A DNA stretch of 64,000 nt, from the NCBI GenBank assembly GCA_920105625.2, contig OV050033.1, forward strand, positions 110,755,700 through 110,819,699. The letters are read 5' to 3'. Source of the DNA: Clusia tigrina (Eukaryota > Arthropoda > Insecta > Diptera > Clusiidae). Positions 34,860 to 49,129 of this stretch are shown piece after piece. Both the position numbers and the translations under genes were made by a program. Under the pieces are notes generated by a model. The model ran no database searches. It was not told the DNA's origin and was given only the letters and a program-made list of their open reading frames with translations. Position 1 is the stretch's first letter; each line of letters begins with the position of its first letter.

Positions 34860-37800
34860 AGCGTCATAAAACCTTGAAATTTTGTAACAATAAAGTACTC
34901 GAGCCTCTTGTCAATTTAAGCTATCGCTCAAAGCTATGCTACCCTTGAGTCCCAAATCAAACACTGATAAAACTTCAAATGGCCCTAACTTCTATACGGT
35001 ACGTCCTACACCTCTCAAAGTTTGCAACATACAAATGCTTGTAATTTTTTACTGGAGCGTCATAAAACCTTGAAATTGTGTAACAATAAAGAACTCGAGC
35101 CTCTTGTCAATTTAAGCTATCGCTCAAAGCTATGCTACCCTTGAGTCCCACGTCAAACACTGATAAAACTTCAAATGGCCCTAACTTCTATACGGTACGT
35201 CCTACAACTATCAAAGTTTGCAACATACAAATGCCTGTAACTTTTTACTGGAGCGTCATAAACCTTGAAATTTTGTAACAATAAAGTACCCGAGCCTCTT
35301 GTAAATTTAAGTTATCGCTCAAAGCTATGCTACCCTTGAGTCCCAAATCAAACACTGATAATACTTCAAATGGCCCTAACTTCTATACGGTACGTCCTAC
35401 ACCTATCAAAGTTTGCAACATACAAATGCTTGTAACTCTTTACTGGAGCGTCATAAAACCTTGAAATTTTGTAACAATAAAGTACTCGAGCCTCTTGTAA
35501 ATTTAAGTTATCGCTCAAAGCTATGCTACCCTTGAGTCCCAAATCAAACACTGATAAAACTTCAAATGGCCCTAACTTCTATACGGTACGTCCTACACCT
35601 ATCAAAGTTTGCAACATACAAACGCTTGCAACTTTTTACTGGAGTGTCATAAAGCCTTGAAATTTTGTAACAATAAAGTACTCGAGCCTCTTGTCAATTT
35701 AAGCTATCGCACAAAGCTATGCTACCCTTGAGTCCCACGTCAAACACTGATAAAACTTCAAATGGCCCTAACTTCTATACGGTACGTCCTACAACTTTCA
35801 AAGTTTGCAACATACAAATGCCTGTAACTTTTTACTGGAGCGTCATAATACCTTGAAATTTTGTAACAATAAAGTACCCGAGCCTCTTGTCAATTTAAGT
35901 TATCGCTCAAAGCTATGCTACCCTTGAGTCCCAAATCAAACACTGATAATACTTCAAATGGCCCTAACTTCTATACGGTACGTCCTACACCTATCAAAGT
36001 TTGCAACATACAAATGCTTGTAACTTTTTACTGGAGCGTCATAAAACCTTGAAATTTTGTAACAATAAAGTACTCGAGCCTCTTGTCAATTTAAGCTATC
36101 GCTCAAAGCTATGCTACCCTTGAGTCCCAAATCAAACACTGATAAAACTTCAAATGGCCCTAACTTCTATACGGTACGTCCTACGCCTATCAAAGTTTGC
36201 AACATACAAATGCTTGCAACTTTTTACTGGAGCGTCATAAAACCTTGAAATTTTGTAACAATAAAGTACTCGAGCCTCTTGTCAATTTAAGCTATCGCTC
36301 AAAGCTATGCTACCCGTGAGTCCCAAATCAAACACTGATAAATCATCAAATGGCCCTAACTTCTATACGGTACGTCCTACACCTATCAAAGTTTGCAACA
36401 TACAAATGCTTGTAACTTTTTACTGGAGCGTCATAAAACCTTGAAATTTTGTAACAATAAAGTACTCGAGCCTCTTGTCAATTTAAGCTATCGCTCAAAG
36501 CTATGCTACCCTTGAGTCCCAGATCAATCACTGATAAAACTTCAAATGGCCCTAACTTCTATACGGTACGTCCTACACCTATCAAAGTTTGCAACATACA
36601 AATGCTTGCAACTTTTTACTGGAGCGTCATAAAACCTTGAAATTTTGTAACAATAAAGTACTCGAGCCTCTTGTCAATTTAAGTTATCGCTCAAAGCTAT
36701 GCTACCCTTGAATCCCAAATCAAACACTGATAATACTTCAAATGGCCCTAACTTCTATACGGAACGTCATACACCTCTCAAAGTTTGCAACATATAAATG
36801 CTTGTAACTTTTTACTGGAGCGTCATAAAACCTTGAAATTTTGTAACAATAAAGTACTCGAGCCTCTTGTCAAGGCTAAGCTGTGGTTAAGCTGTCGCTC
36901 AAAGCTATGCTACCCTTGAGTCCCACATCAACCACTGATAAAACTTCAAATGGCCCTAACTTCTATATGGTAAGTCCTACACCTATCAAAGGTTGCAACA
37001 TATAAATGCTTGTAACTATTTACTAGAGCGTCATAAAATCTTGAAATTTTGTAACAATAAAGTACACGAGCCTCTTGTCCATTTAAGCTATCGCCCAAAC
37101 CTATGCTACCCTTGAGTCCCAAATCAAACACTGATAAAACTTCAAATGGCGCTAACTTCTATACGGAACGTCATATACCTCTCAAAGTTTGCAACATGCA
37201 AATGCTTCTAACTTTTTACTGGAGCGTCATAAAACCTTGAAATTTTGTAACAATAAAGTAGTCGAGCCTCTTGTCAATTTAAGCTATCGCTCAAAGCTAT
37301 GCTACCCTTGAGTCCCAAATCAAACACTGATAAAACTTCAAATGGCCCTAACTTCTATACGGTACGTCCTACATCTATCAAAGTTTGTAACATACAAATG
37401 CTTGTAACTTTTTACTGGAGCGTCATAAAACCTTGAAATTTTGTAACAATAAAGTACTCGAGCCTCTTGTCAATTTAAGCTATCGCTCAAAGCTATGCTA
37501 CCCTTGAGTCCCAAATCAAACACTGATAAAACTTCAAATGGCCCTAACTTCTATACGGTACGTCCTACACCTATCAAAGTTTGCAACATACAAATGCTTG
37601 TAACTTTTTATTGGACCGTCATACAACCTTGAAATTTTGTAACAATAAAGTACTCGAGCCTCTTGTCAATTTAAGCTATCGCTCAAAGCTATGCTACCCT
37701 TGAGTCCCAAATCAAACACTGATAAAACTTCAAATGGCCCTAACTTCTATACGGTTCGTCCTACACCTATCAAAGTTTGCAACATACAAACGCTTGCAAC

Positions 37801-38250
37801 TTTTTACTGGAGTGTCATAAAGCCTTGAAATTTTGTAACAATAAAGTACTCGAGCCTCTTGTCAATTTAAGCTATCGCTCAAAGCTATGCTACCCTTGAG
37901 TCCCAAATCAAACACTGATAAATCATCAAATGGCCCTAACTTCTACACGGTACGTCCTGCACCTATCAAAGTTTGCAACATGCAAATGCTTGTAACTTTT
38001 TACTGGAGCGTCATAAAACCTTGAAATTTTGTAACAATAAAGTACTCGAGCCTCTTGTCAATTTAAGCTATCGCTCAAAGCTATGCTACCCTTGAGTCCC
38101 ACGTCAAACACTGATAAAACTTCAAATGGCCCTAACTTCTATACGGTACGTCCTACAACTATCAAAGTTTGCAACATACAAATGCCTGTAACTTTTTACT
38201 AGAGCGTCATAAAACCTTGAAATTTTGTAACAATAAAGTACTCGAGCCTC
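34860..38250 (+). repeat. Satellite block repeated at 40175-43565 (offset 5,315 bp)
   Basis: Matching markers at a constant 5,315-bp offset: 'gaaattgtgtaac' with 'aaagaactcgag', the one-base-short 'gtcataaaccttg', 'cgcacaaagc', the 12-bp-insertion monomer (36871 and 42186), 'ctacatctatc', 'ggaccgtcatacaacc' and 'ggttcgtcc'. A few substitutions separate the copies, e.g. 'aagtagtcgag' against 'aaggagtcgag'. Confidence 0.88.
36871..36897 (+). other. 12-bp insertion in a satellite monomer (208-bp monomer), first of three
   Basis: Instead of 'caatttaagctatcgctc' this monomer reads 'caaggctaagctgtgg' followed by 'ttaagctgtcgctc', a short internal duplication of 'taagctgt'. Identical copies lie at 38843-38869 and 42186-42212, none in the left arm. 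It is a founder mark for the triplicated block. Confidence 0.93.
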
Positions 38251-38469
38251 TTGTCAATTTAAGCTATCGCTCAAAGCTATGCTACCCTTGAGTCCCAAAT
38301 CAAACACTGATAAAACTTCAAATGGCCCTAACTTCTATACGGTACGTCCTACACCTCTCAAAGTTTGCAACATACAAATGCTTGTAACTTTTTACTGGAG
38401 CGTCATAAAACCTTGAAATTTTGTAACAATAAAGTACTCGAGCCTCTTGTCAATTTAAGCTATCGCTCA

Positions 38470-40220
38470 AAGCTATGCTACCCTTGAGTCCCAGATCAAT
38501 CACTGATAAAACTTCAAATGGCCCTAACTTCTATACGGTACGTCCTACACCTATCAAAGTTTGCAACATACAAATGCTTGCAACTTTTTACTGGAGCGTC
38601 ATAAAACCTTGAAATTTTGTAACAATAAAGGTCTCGAGCCTCTTGTCAATTTAAGTTATCGCTCAAAGCTATGCTACCCTTGAATCCCAAATCAAACACT
38701 GATAATACTTCAAATGGCCCTAACTTCTATACGGAACGTCATACACCTCTCAAAGTTTGCAACATATAAATGCTTGTAACTTTTTACTGGAGCGTCATAA
38801 AACCTTGAAATTTTGTAACAATAAAGTACTCGAGCCTCTTGTCAAGGCTAAGCTGTGGTTAAGCTGTCGCTCAAAGCTATGCTACCCTTGAGTCCCACAT
38901 CAACCACTGATAAAACTTCAAATGGCCCTAACTTCTATATGGTAAGTCCTACACCTATCAAAGGTTGCAACATATAAATGCTTGTAACTATTTACTAGAG
39001 CGTCATAAAATCTTGAAATTTTGTAACAATAAAGTACACGAGCCTCTTGTCCATTTAAGCTATCGCCCAAACCTATGCTACCCTTGAGTCCCAAATCAAA
39101 CACTGATAAAACTTCAAATGGCGCTAACTTCTATACGGAACGTCATATACCTCTCAAAGTTTGCAACATGCAAATGCTTCTAACTTTTTACTGGAGCGTC
39201 ATAAAACCTTGAAATTTTGTAACAATAAAGTAGTCGAGCCTCTTGTCAATTTAAGCTATCGCTCAAAGCTATGCTACCCTTGAGTCCCAAATCAAACACT
39301 GATAAAACTTCAAATGGCCCTAACTTCTATACGGTACGTCCTACATCTATCAAAGTTTGTTACATACAAATGCTTGTAACTTTTTACTGGAGCGTCATAA
39401 AACCTTGAAATTTTGTAACAATAAAGTACTCGAGCCTCTTGTCAATTTAAGCTATCGCTCAAAGCTATGCTACCCTTGAGTCCCAAATCAAACACTGATA
39501 AAACTTCAAATGGCCCTAACTTCTATACGGTACGTCCTACACCTATCAATGTTTGCAACATACAAATGCTTGTAACTTTTTACTGGACCGTCATACAACC
39601 TTGAAATTTTGTAACAATAAAGTACTCGAGCCTCTTGTCAATTTAAGCTATCGCTCAAAGCTATGCTACCCTTGAGTCCCAAATCAAACACTGATAAAAC
39701 TTCAAATGGCCCTAACTTCTATACGGTTCGTCCTACACCTATCAAAGTTTGCAACATACAAACGCTTGCAACTTTTTACTGGAGTGTCATAAAGCCTTGA
39801 AATTTTGTAACAATAAAGTACTCGAGCCTCTTGTCAATTTAAGCTATCGCTCAAAGCTATGCTACCCTTGAGTCCCAAATCAAACACTGATAAATCATCA
39901 AATGGCCCTAACTTCTACACGGTACGTCCTGCACCTATCAAAGTTTGCAACATGCAAATGCTTGTAACTTTTTACTGGAGCGTCATAAAACCTTGAAATT
40001 TTGTAACAATAAAGTACTCGAGCCTCTTGTCAATTTAAGCTATCGCTCAAAGCTATGCTACCCTTGAGTCCCACGTCAAACACTGATAAAACTTCAAATG
40101 GCCCTAACTTCTATACGGTACGTCCTACAACTATCAAAGTTTGCAACATACAAATGCCTGTAACTTTTTACTAGAGCGTCATAAAACCTTGAAATTTTGT
40201 AACAATAAAGTACTCGAGCC
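38470..40220 (+). repeat. Third copy of the ~1.75-kb right-arm block
   Basis: Repeats the 36.5-38.25 kb part of the preceding block at an offset of 1,972 bp (ten monomers plus the 12-bp insertion) and that of 41.8-43.5 kb at 3,343 bp. Markers: 'cagatcaatcac', the insertion monomer at 38843, 'ggaccgtcatacaacc' and 'ggttcgtcc'. It shares 'tatcaatgtttgc' with the third position (42890) but not the first, suggesting which pair separated last. Confidence 0.85.
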
Positions 40221-43200
40221 TCTTGTCAATTTAAGCTATCGCTCAAAGCTATGCTACCCTTGAGTCCCAAATCAAACACTGATAAAACTTCAAATGGCCC
40301 TAACTTCTATACGGTACGTCCTACACCTCTCAAAGTTTGCAACATACAAATGCTTGTAATTTTTTACTGGAGCGTCATAAAACCTTGAAATTGTGTAACA
40401 ATAAAGAACTCGAGCCTCTTGTCAATTTAAGCTATCGCTCAAAGCTATGCTACCCTTGAGTCCCACGTCAAACACTGATAAAACTTCAAATGGCCCTAAC
40501 TTCTATACGGTACGTCCTACAACTATCAAAGTTTGCAACATACAAATGCCTGTAACTTTTTACTGGAGCGTCATAAACCTTGAAATTTTGTAACAATAAA
40601 GTACCCGAGCCTCTTGTAAATTTAAGTTATCGCTCAAAGCTATGCTACCCTTGAGTCCCAAATCAAACACTGATAATACTTCAAATGGCCCTAACTTCTA
40701 TACGGTACGTCCTACACCTATCAAAGTTTGCAACATACAAATGCTTGTAACTCTTTACTGGAGCGTCATAAAACCTTGAAATTTTGTAACAATAAAGTAC
40801 TCGAGCCTCTTGTAAATTTAAGCTATCGCTCAAAGCTATGCTACCCTTGAGTCCCAAATCAAACACTGATAAAACTTCAAATGGCCCTAACTTCTATACG
40901 GTACGTCCTACACCTATCAAAGTTTGCAACATACAAACGCTTGCAACTTTTTACTGGAGTGTCATAAAGCCTTGAAATTTTGTAACAATAAAGTACTCGA
41001 GCCTCTTGTCAATTTAAGCTATCGCACAAAGCTATGCTACCCTTGAGTCCCACGTCAAACACTGATAAAACTTCAAATGGCCCTAACTTCTATACGGTAC
41101 GTCCTACAACTTTCAAAGTTTGCAACATACAAATGCCTGTAACTTTTTACTGGAGCGTCATAATAGTTTGAAATTTTGTAACAATAAAGTACCCGAGCCT
41201 CTTGTCAATTTAAGTTATCGCTCAAAGCTATGCTACCCTTGAGTCCCAAATCAAACACTGATAATACTTCAAATGGCCCTAACTTCTATACGGTACGTCC
41301 TACACCTATCAAAGTTTGCAACATACAAATGCTTGTAACTTTTTACTGGAGCGTCATAAAACCTTGAAATTTTGTAACAATAAAGTACTCGAGCCTCTTG
41401 TCAATTTAAGCTATCGCTCAAAGCTATGCTACCCTTGAGTCCCAAATCAAACACTGATAAAACTTCAAATGGCCCTAACTTCTATACGGTACGTCCTACG
41501 CCTATCAAAGTTTGCAACATACAAATGCTTGCAACTTTTTACTGGAGCGTCATAAAACCTTGAAATTTTGTAACAATAAAGTACTCGAGCCTCTTGTCAA
41601 TTTAAGCTATCGCTCAAAGCTATGCTACCCGTGAGTCCCAAATCAAACACTGATAAATCATCAAATGGCCCTAACTTCTATACGGTACGTCCTACACCTA
41701 TCAAAGTTTGCAACATACAAATGCTTGTAACTTTTTACTGGAGCGTCATAAAACCTTGAAATTTTGTAACAATAAAGTACTCGAGCCTCTTGTCAATTTA
41801 AGCTATCGCTCAAAGCTATGCTACCCTTGAGTCCCAGATCAATCACTGATAAAACTTCAAATGGTCCTAACTTCTATACGGTACGTCCTACACCTATCAA
41901 AGTTTGCAACATACAAATGCTTGCAACTTTTTACTGGAGCGTCATAATACCTTGAAATTTTGTAACAATAAAGTACTCGAGCCTCTTGTCAATTTAAGTT
42001 ATCGCTCAAAGCTATGCTACCCTTGAATCCCAAATCAAACACTGATAATACTTCAAATGGCCCTAACTTCTATACGGAACGTCATACACCTCTCAAAGTT
42101 TGCAACATATAAATGCTTGTAACTTTTTACTGGAGCGTCATAAAACCTTGAAATTTTGTAACAATAAAGTACTCGAGCCTCTTGTCAAGGCTAAGCTGTG
42201 GTTAAGCTGTCGCTCAAAGCTATGCTACCCTTGAGTCCCACATCAACCACTGATAAAACTTCAAATGGCCCTAACTTCTATATGGTAAGTCCTACACCTA
42301 TCAAAGGTTGCAACATATAAATGCTTGTAACTATTTACTAGAGCGTCATAAAATCTTGAAATTTTGTAACAATAAAGTACACGAGCCTCTTGTCCATTTA
42401 AGCTATCGCCCAAACCTATGCTACCCTTGAGTCCCAAATCAAACACTGATAAAACTTCAAATGGCGCTAACTTCTATACGGAACGTCATATACCTCTCAA
42501 AGTTTGCAACATGCAAATGCTTCTAACTTTTTACTGGAGCGTCATAAAACCTTGAAATTTTGTAACAATAAAGGAGTCGAGCCTCTTGTCAATTTAAGCT
42601 ATCGCTCAAAGCTATGCTACCCTTGAGTCCCAAATCAAACACTGATAAAACTTCAAATGGCCCTAACTTCTATACGGTACGTCCTACATCTATCAAAGTT
42701 TGTAACATACAAATGCTTGTAACTTTTTACTGGAGCGTCATAAAACCTTGAAATTTTGTAACAATAAAGTACTCGAGCCTCTTGTCAATTTAAGCTATCG
42801 CTCAAAGCTATGCTACCCTTGAGTCCCAAATCAAACACTGATAAAACTTCAAATGGCCCTAACTTCTATACGGTACGTCCTACACCTATCAATGTTTGCA
42901 ACATACAAATGCTTGTAACTTTTTACTGGACCGTCATACAACCTTGAAATTTTGTAACAATAAAGTACTCGAGCCTCTTGTCAATTTAAGCTATCGCTCA
43001 AAGCTATGCTACCCTTGAGTCCCAAATCAAACACTGATAAAACTTCAAATGGCCCTAACTTCTATACGGTTCGTCCTACACCTATCAAAGTTTGCAACAT
43101 ACAAACGCTTGCAACTTTTTACTGGAGTGTCATAAAGCCTTGAAATTTTGTAACAATAAAGTACTCGAGCCTCTTGTCAATTTAAGCTATCGCTCAAAGC

Positions 43201-43565
43201 TATGCTACCCTTGAGTCCCAAATCAAACACTGATAAATCATCAAATGGCCCTAACTTCTACACGGTACGTCCTGCACCTATCAAAGTTTGCAACATGCAA
43301 ATGCTTGTAACTTTTTACTGGAGCGTCATAAAACCTTGAAATTTTGTAACAATAAAGTACTCGAGCCTCTTGTCAATTTAAGCTATCGCTCAAAGCTATG
43401 CTACCCTTGAGTCCCACGTCAAACACTGATAAAACTTCAAATGGCCCTAACTTCTATACGGTACGTCCTACAACTATCAAAGTTTGCAACATACAAATGC
43501 CTGTAACTTTTTACTAGAGCGTCATAAAACCTTGAAATTTTGTAACAATAAAGTACTCGAGCCTC
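40175..43565 (+). repeat. Second copy of the 34860-38250 satellite block
   Basis: Same order of rare markers as 34860-38250, 5,315 bp downstream. Similarity ends near 43570, where this copy has 'aagttatcgctc' and 'gataatac' but the first has 'aagctatcgctc' and 'gataaaac'. Confidence 0.87.
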
Positions 43566-45419
43566 TTGTCAATTTAAGTTATCGCTCAAAGCTATGCTAC
43601 CCTTGAGTCCCAAATCAAACACTGATAATACTTCAAATGGCCCTAACTTCTATACGGTACGTCCTACACCTATCAAAGTTTGCAACATACAAATGCTTGT
43701 AACTTTTTACTGGAGCGTCATAAAACCTTGAAATTTTGTAACAATAAAGTACTAGAGCCTCTTGTCAATTTAAGCTATCGCTCAAAGCTATGCTACCCTT
43801 GAGTCCCAAATCAAACACTGATAAAACTTCAAATGGCCCTAACTTCTATACGGTACGTCCTACACCTATCAAAGTTTGCAACATACAAATGCTTGTAACT
43901 TTTTCCTGGAGCGTCATAAAACCTTGAAATTTTGTAACAATAAAGTACTCAAGCCTCTTGTCAATTTAAGCTATCGCTCAAAGCTATGCTACCCTTGAGT
44001 CCCACGTCAAACACTGATAAAACTTCAAATGGCCCTAACTTTTATACGGTACGTCCTACAACTATCAAAGTTTGCAACATACAAATGCCTGTAACTTTTT
44101 ACTAGAGCGTCATAAAACCTTGAAATTTTGTAACAATAAAGTACTCGAGCCTCTTGTCAATTTAAGTTATCGCTCAAAGCTATGCTACCCTTGAGTCCCA
44201 AATCAAACACTGATAATACTTCAAATGGCCCTAACTTCTATACGGTACGTCCTACACCTATCAAAGTTTGCAACATACCAATGCTTGTAACTTTTTACAG
44301 GAGCGTCATAAAACCTTGAAATTTTGTAACAATAAAGTACTAGAGCCTCTTGTCAATTTAAGCTATCGCTCAAAGCTATGCTACCCTTGAGTCCCAAATC
44401 AAACACTGATAAAACTTCAAATATCCCTAACTTCTATACGGTACGTCCTACACCTATCAAAGTTTGCAACATACAAATGCTTGTAACTTTTTCCTGGAGC
44501 GTCATAAAACCTTGAAATTTTGTAACAATAAAGTACTCGAGCCTCTTGTCAATTTAAGCTATCGCTCAAAGCTATGCTACCCTTGAGTCCCACGTCAAAC
44601 ACTGATAAAACTTCAAATGGCCCTAACTTCTATACGGTACGTCCTACACATATCAAAGTTTGCAACATACAAATGCCTGTAACTTTTTACTGGAGCGTCA
44701 TAAAACCTTGAAATTTTGTAACAATAAAGTACCCGAGCCTCTTGTCAATTTAAGTTATCGCTCAAAGCTATGCTACCCTTGAGTCCCAAATCAAACACTG
44801 ATAAAACTTCAAATGGCCCTAACTTCTATACGGTACGTCCTACACCTATCAAAGTTTGCAACATACAAACGCTTGCAACTTTTTACTGGAGTGTCATAAA
44901 GCCTTGAAATTTTGTAACAATAAAGTACTCGAACCTCTTGTCAATTTAAGCTATCGCTCAAAGCTATGCTACCCTTGAGTCCCAAATCAAACACTGATAA
45001 AACTTCAAATGGCCCTAACTTCTATACGGTACGTCCTACGCCTATCAAAGTTTGCAACATACAAATGCTTGCAACTTTTTACTGGAGCGTCATAAAACCT
45101 TGAAATTTTGTAACAATAAAGTACTCGAGCCTCTTGTCAATTTAAGCTATCGCTCAAAGCTATGCTACCCGTGAGTCCCAAATCAAACACTGATAAATCA
45201 TCAAATGGCCCTAACTTCTATACGGTACGTCCTACACCTATCAAAGTTTGCAACATACAAATGCTTGTAACTTTTTACTGGAGCGTCATAAAACCTTGAA
45301 ATTTTGTAACAATAAAGTACTCGAGCCTCTTGTCAATTTAAGCTATCGCTCAAAGCTATGCTACCCTTGAGTCCCAGATCAAACAATGATAATACTTCAA
45401 ATAGCCCTAACTTCTATAC

Positions 45420-47155
45420 GGTACGTCCTACACCTATCAAAGTTTGCAACATACAAATGCTTGTAACTTTTTACTGGAGCGTCATAAAACCTTGAAATTT
45501 TGTAACAATAAAGTACTAGAGCCTCTTGTCAATTTAAGCTATCGCTCAAAGCTATGCTACCCTTGAGTCCCACGTCAAACACTGATAAAACTTCAAATGG
45601 CCCTAACTTCTATACGGTACGTCCTACAACTATCAAAGTTTGCAACATACAAATGCCTGTAACTTTTTACTGGAGCGTCATGAAACCTTGAAATTTTGTA
45701 ACAATAAAGTACCCGAGCCTCTTGTCAATTTAAGTTATCGCTCAAAGCTATGCTACCCTTGAGTCCCAAATCAAACACTGATAATACTTCAAATGGCCCT
45801 AACTTCTATACGGTACGTCCTACACCTATCAAAGTTTGCAACATACAAATGCTTGTAACTTTTTACTGGAGCGTCATAAAACCTTGAAATTTTGTAACAA
45901 TAAAGTACTCGAGCCTCTTGTAAATTTAAGCTATCGCTCAAAGCTATGCTACCCTTGAGTCCCAAATCAAACACTGATAAAACTTCAAATGGCCCTAACT
46001 TCTATACGGTACATCCTACACCTATCAAAGTTTGCAACATACAAACGCTTGCAACTTTTTACTGGAGTGTCATAAAGCCTTGAAATTTTGTAACAATAAA
46101 GTACTCGAACCTCTTGTCAATTTAAGCTATCGCTCCAAGCTATGCTACCCTTGAGTCCCACGTCAAACACTGATAAAACTTCAAATGGCCCTAACTTCTA
46201 AACGGTACGTCCTACAACTATCAAAGTTTGCAACATACAAATGCCTGTAACTTTTTACTGGAGCGTCATAAAACCTTGAAATTTTGTAACAATAAAGTAC
46301 CCGAGCCTCTTGTCAATTTAAGTTATCGCTCAAAGCTATGCTACCCTTGAGTCCCAAATCAAACACTGATAATACTTCAAATGGCCCTAACTTCTATACG
46401 GTACGTCCTACACCTATCAAAGTTTGCAACATACAAATGCTTGTAACTTTTTACTGGAGCGTCATAAAACCTTGAAATTTTGTAACAATAAAGTACTCGA
46501 GCCTCTTGTCAATTTAAGCTATCGCTCAAAGCTATGCTACCCTTGAGTCCCAAATCAAACACTGATAAAACTTCAAATGGCCCTAACTTCTATACGGTAC
46601 GTCCTACGCCTATCAAAGTTTGCAACATACAAATGCTTGCAACTTTTTACTGGAGCGTCATAAAACCTTGAAATTTTGTAACAATAAAGTACTCGAGCCT
46701 CTTGTCAATTTAAGCTATCGCTCAAAGCTATGCTACCCGTGAGTCCCAAATCAAACACTGATAAATCATCAAATGGCCCTAACTTCTATACGGTACGTCC
46801 TACACCTATCAAAGTTTGCAACATACAAATGCTTGTAACTTTTTACTGGAGCGTCATAAAACCTTGAAATTTTCTAACAATAAAGTACTCGAGCCTCTTG
46901 TCAATTTAAGCTATCGCTCAAAGCTATGCTACCCTTGAGTCCCAGATCAATCACTGATAAAACTTCAAATGGCCCTAACTTCTATACGGTACGTCCTACA
47001 CCTATCAAAGTTTGCAACATCCAAATGCTTCCAACTTTTTACTGGAGCGTCATAAAACCTTGAAATTTTGTAACAATAAAGTACTCGAGCCTCTTGTCAA
47101 TTTAAGTTATCGCTCAAAGCTATGCTACCCTTGAATCCCAAATCAAACACTGATA
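45420..47155 (+). repeat. Ten-monomer unit, copy 1 (offset 1,960 bp)
   Basis: Repeats at 47380-49115 with exactly 10 x 196 bp offset. Shared markers: 'aagtactagagcc' (45516 and 47476), 'gtcatgaaacc', 'gctccaagc', 'cttctaaacggtacg' (46197 and 48157), 'catccaaatgcttccaac' (47023 and 48983). I noticed one internal difference (tttctaac at 46873 against tttgtaac). Confidence 0.9.
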
Positions 47156-47379
47156 AAACTTCAAATGGCCCTAACTTCTATACGGTACGTCCTACACCTA
47201 TCAAAGTTTGCAACATACAAACGCTTGCAACTTTTTACTGGAGTGTCATAAAGCCTTGAAATTTTGTAACAATAAAGTACTCGAACCTCTTGTCAATTTA
47301 AGCTATCGCTCAAAGCTATGCTACCCTTGAGTCCCAAATCAAACACTGATAAAACTTCAAATGGCCCTAACTTCTATAC

Positions 47380-49115
47380 GGTACGTCCTACACCTATCAA
47401 AGTTTGCAACATACAAATGCTTGTAACTTTTTACTGGAGCGTCATAAAACCTTGAAATTTTGTAACAATAAAGTACTAGAGCCTCTTGTCAATTTAAGCT
47501 ATCGCTCAAAGCTATGCTACCCTTGAGTCCCACGTCAAACACTGATAAAACTTCAAATGGCCCTAACTTCTATACGGTACGTCCTACAACTATCAAAGTT
47601 TGCAACATACAAATGCCTGTAACTTTTTACTGGAGCGTCATGAAACCTTGAAATTTTGTAACAATAAAGTACCCGAGCCTCTTGTCAATTTAAGTTATCG
47701 CTCAAAGCTATGCTACCCTTGAGTCCCAAATCAAACACTGATAATACTTCAAATGGCCCTAACTTCTATACGGTACGTCCTACACCTATCAAAGTTTGCA
47801 ACATACAAATGCTTGTAACTTTTTACTGGAGCGTCATAAAACCTTGAAATTTTGTAACAATAAAGTACTCGAGCCTCTTGTAAATTTAAGCTATCGCTCA
47901 AAGCTATGCTACCCTTGAGTCCCAAATCAAACACTGATAAAACTTCAAATGGCCCTAACTTCTATACGGTACATCCTACACCTATCAAAGTTTGCAACAT
48001 ACAAACGCTTGCAACTTTTTACTGGAGTGTCATAAAGCCTTGAAATTTTGTAACAATAAAGTACTCGAACCTCTTGTCAATTTAAGCTATCGCTCCAAGC
48101 TATGCTACCCTTGAGTCCCACGTCAAACACTGATAAAACTTCAAATGGCCCTAACTTCTAAACGGTACGTCCTACAACTATCAAAGTTTGCAACATACAA
48201 ATGCCTGTAACTTTTTACTGGAGCGTCATAAAACCTTGAAATTTTGTAACAATAAAGTACCCGAGCCTCTTGTCAATTTAAGTTATCGCTCAAAGCTATG
48301 CTACCCTTGAGTCCCAAATCAAACACTGATAATACTTCAAATGGCCCTAACTTCTATACGGTACGTCCTACACCTATCAAAGTTTGCAACATACAAATGC
48401 TTGTAACTTTTTACTGGAGCGTCATAAAACCTTGAAATTTTGTAACAATAAAGTACTCGAGCCTCTTGTCAATTTAAGCTATCGCTCAAAGCTATGCTAC
48501 CCTTGAGTCCCAAATCAAACACTGATAAAACTTCAAATGGCCCTAACTTCTATACGGTACGTCCTACGCCTATCAAAGTTTGCAACATACAAATGCTTGC
48601 AACTTTTTACTGGAGCGTCATAAAACCTTGAAATTTTGTAACAATAAAGTACTCGAGCCTCTTGTCAATTTAAGCTATCGCTCAAAGCTATGCTACCCGT
48701 GAGTCCCAAATCAAACACTGATAAATCATCAAATGGCCCTAACTTCTATACGGTACGTCCTACACCTATCAAAGTTTGCAACATACAAATGCTTGTAACT
48801 TTTTACTGGAGCGTCATAAAACCTTGAAATTTTGTAACAATAAAGTACTCGAGCCTCTTGTCAATTTAAGCTATCGCTCAAAGCTATGCTACCCTTGAGT
48901 CCCAGATCAATCACTGATAAAACTTCAAATGGCCCTAACTTCTATACGGTACGTCCTACACCTATCAAAGTTTGCAACATCCAAATGCTTCCAACTTTTT
49001 ACTGGAGCGTCATAAAACCTTGAAATTTTGTAACAATAAAGTACTCGAGCCTCTTGTCAATTTAAGTTATCGCTCAAAGCTATGCTACCCTTGAATCCCA
49101 AATCAAACACTGATA
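47380..49115 (+). repeat. Ten-monomer unit, copy 2
   Basis: Downstream copy of 45420-47155, nearly identical. The copies part after 'cttgaatcccaaatcaaacactgat', where copy 1 continues 'aaaac' and copy 2 'aatac'. Confidence 0.9.
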
Positions 49116-49129
49116 ATACTTCAAATGGC

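Noticed and set aside
35366..35551. 61-codon minus-strand open frame repeated at 40681, 45789, 47749 and relatives
   Set aside because: Satellite by-product; start and stop are set by variant positions in monomers, with no coding signature.
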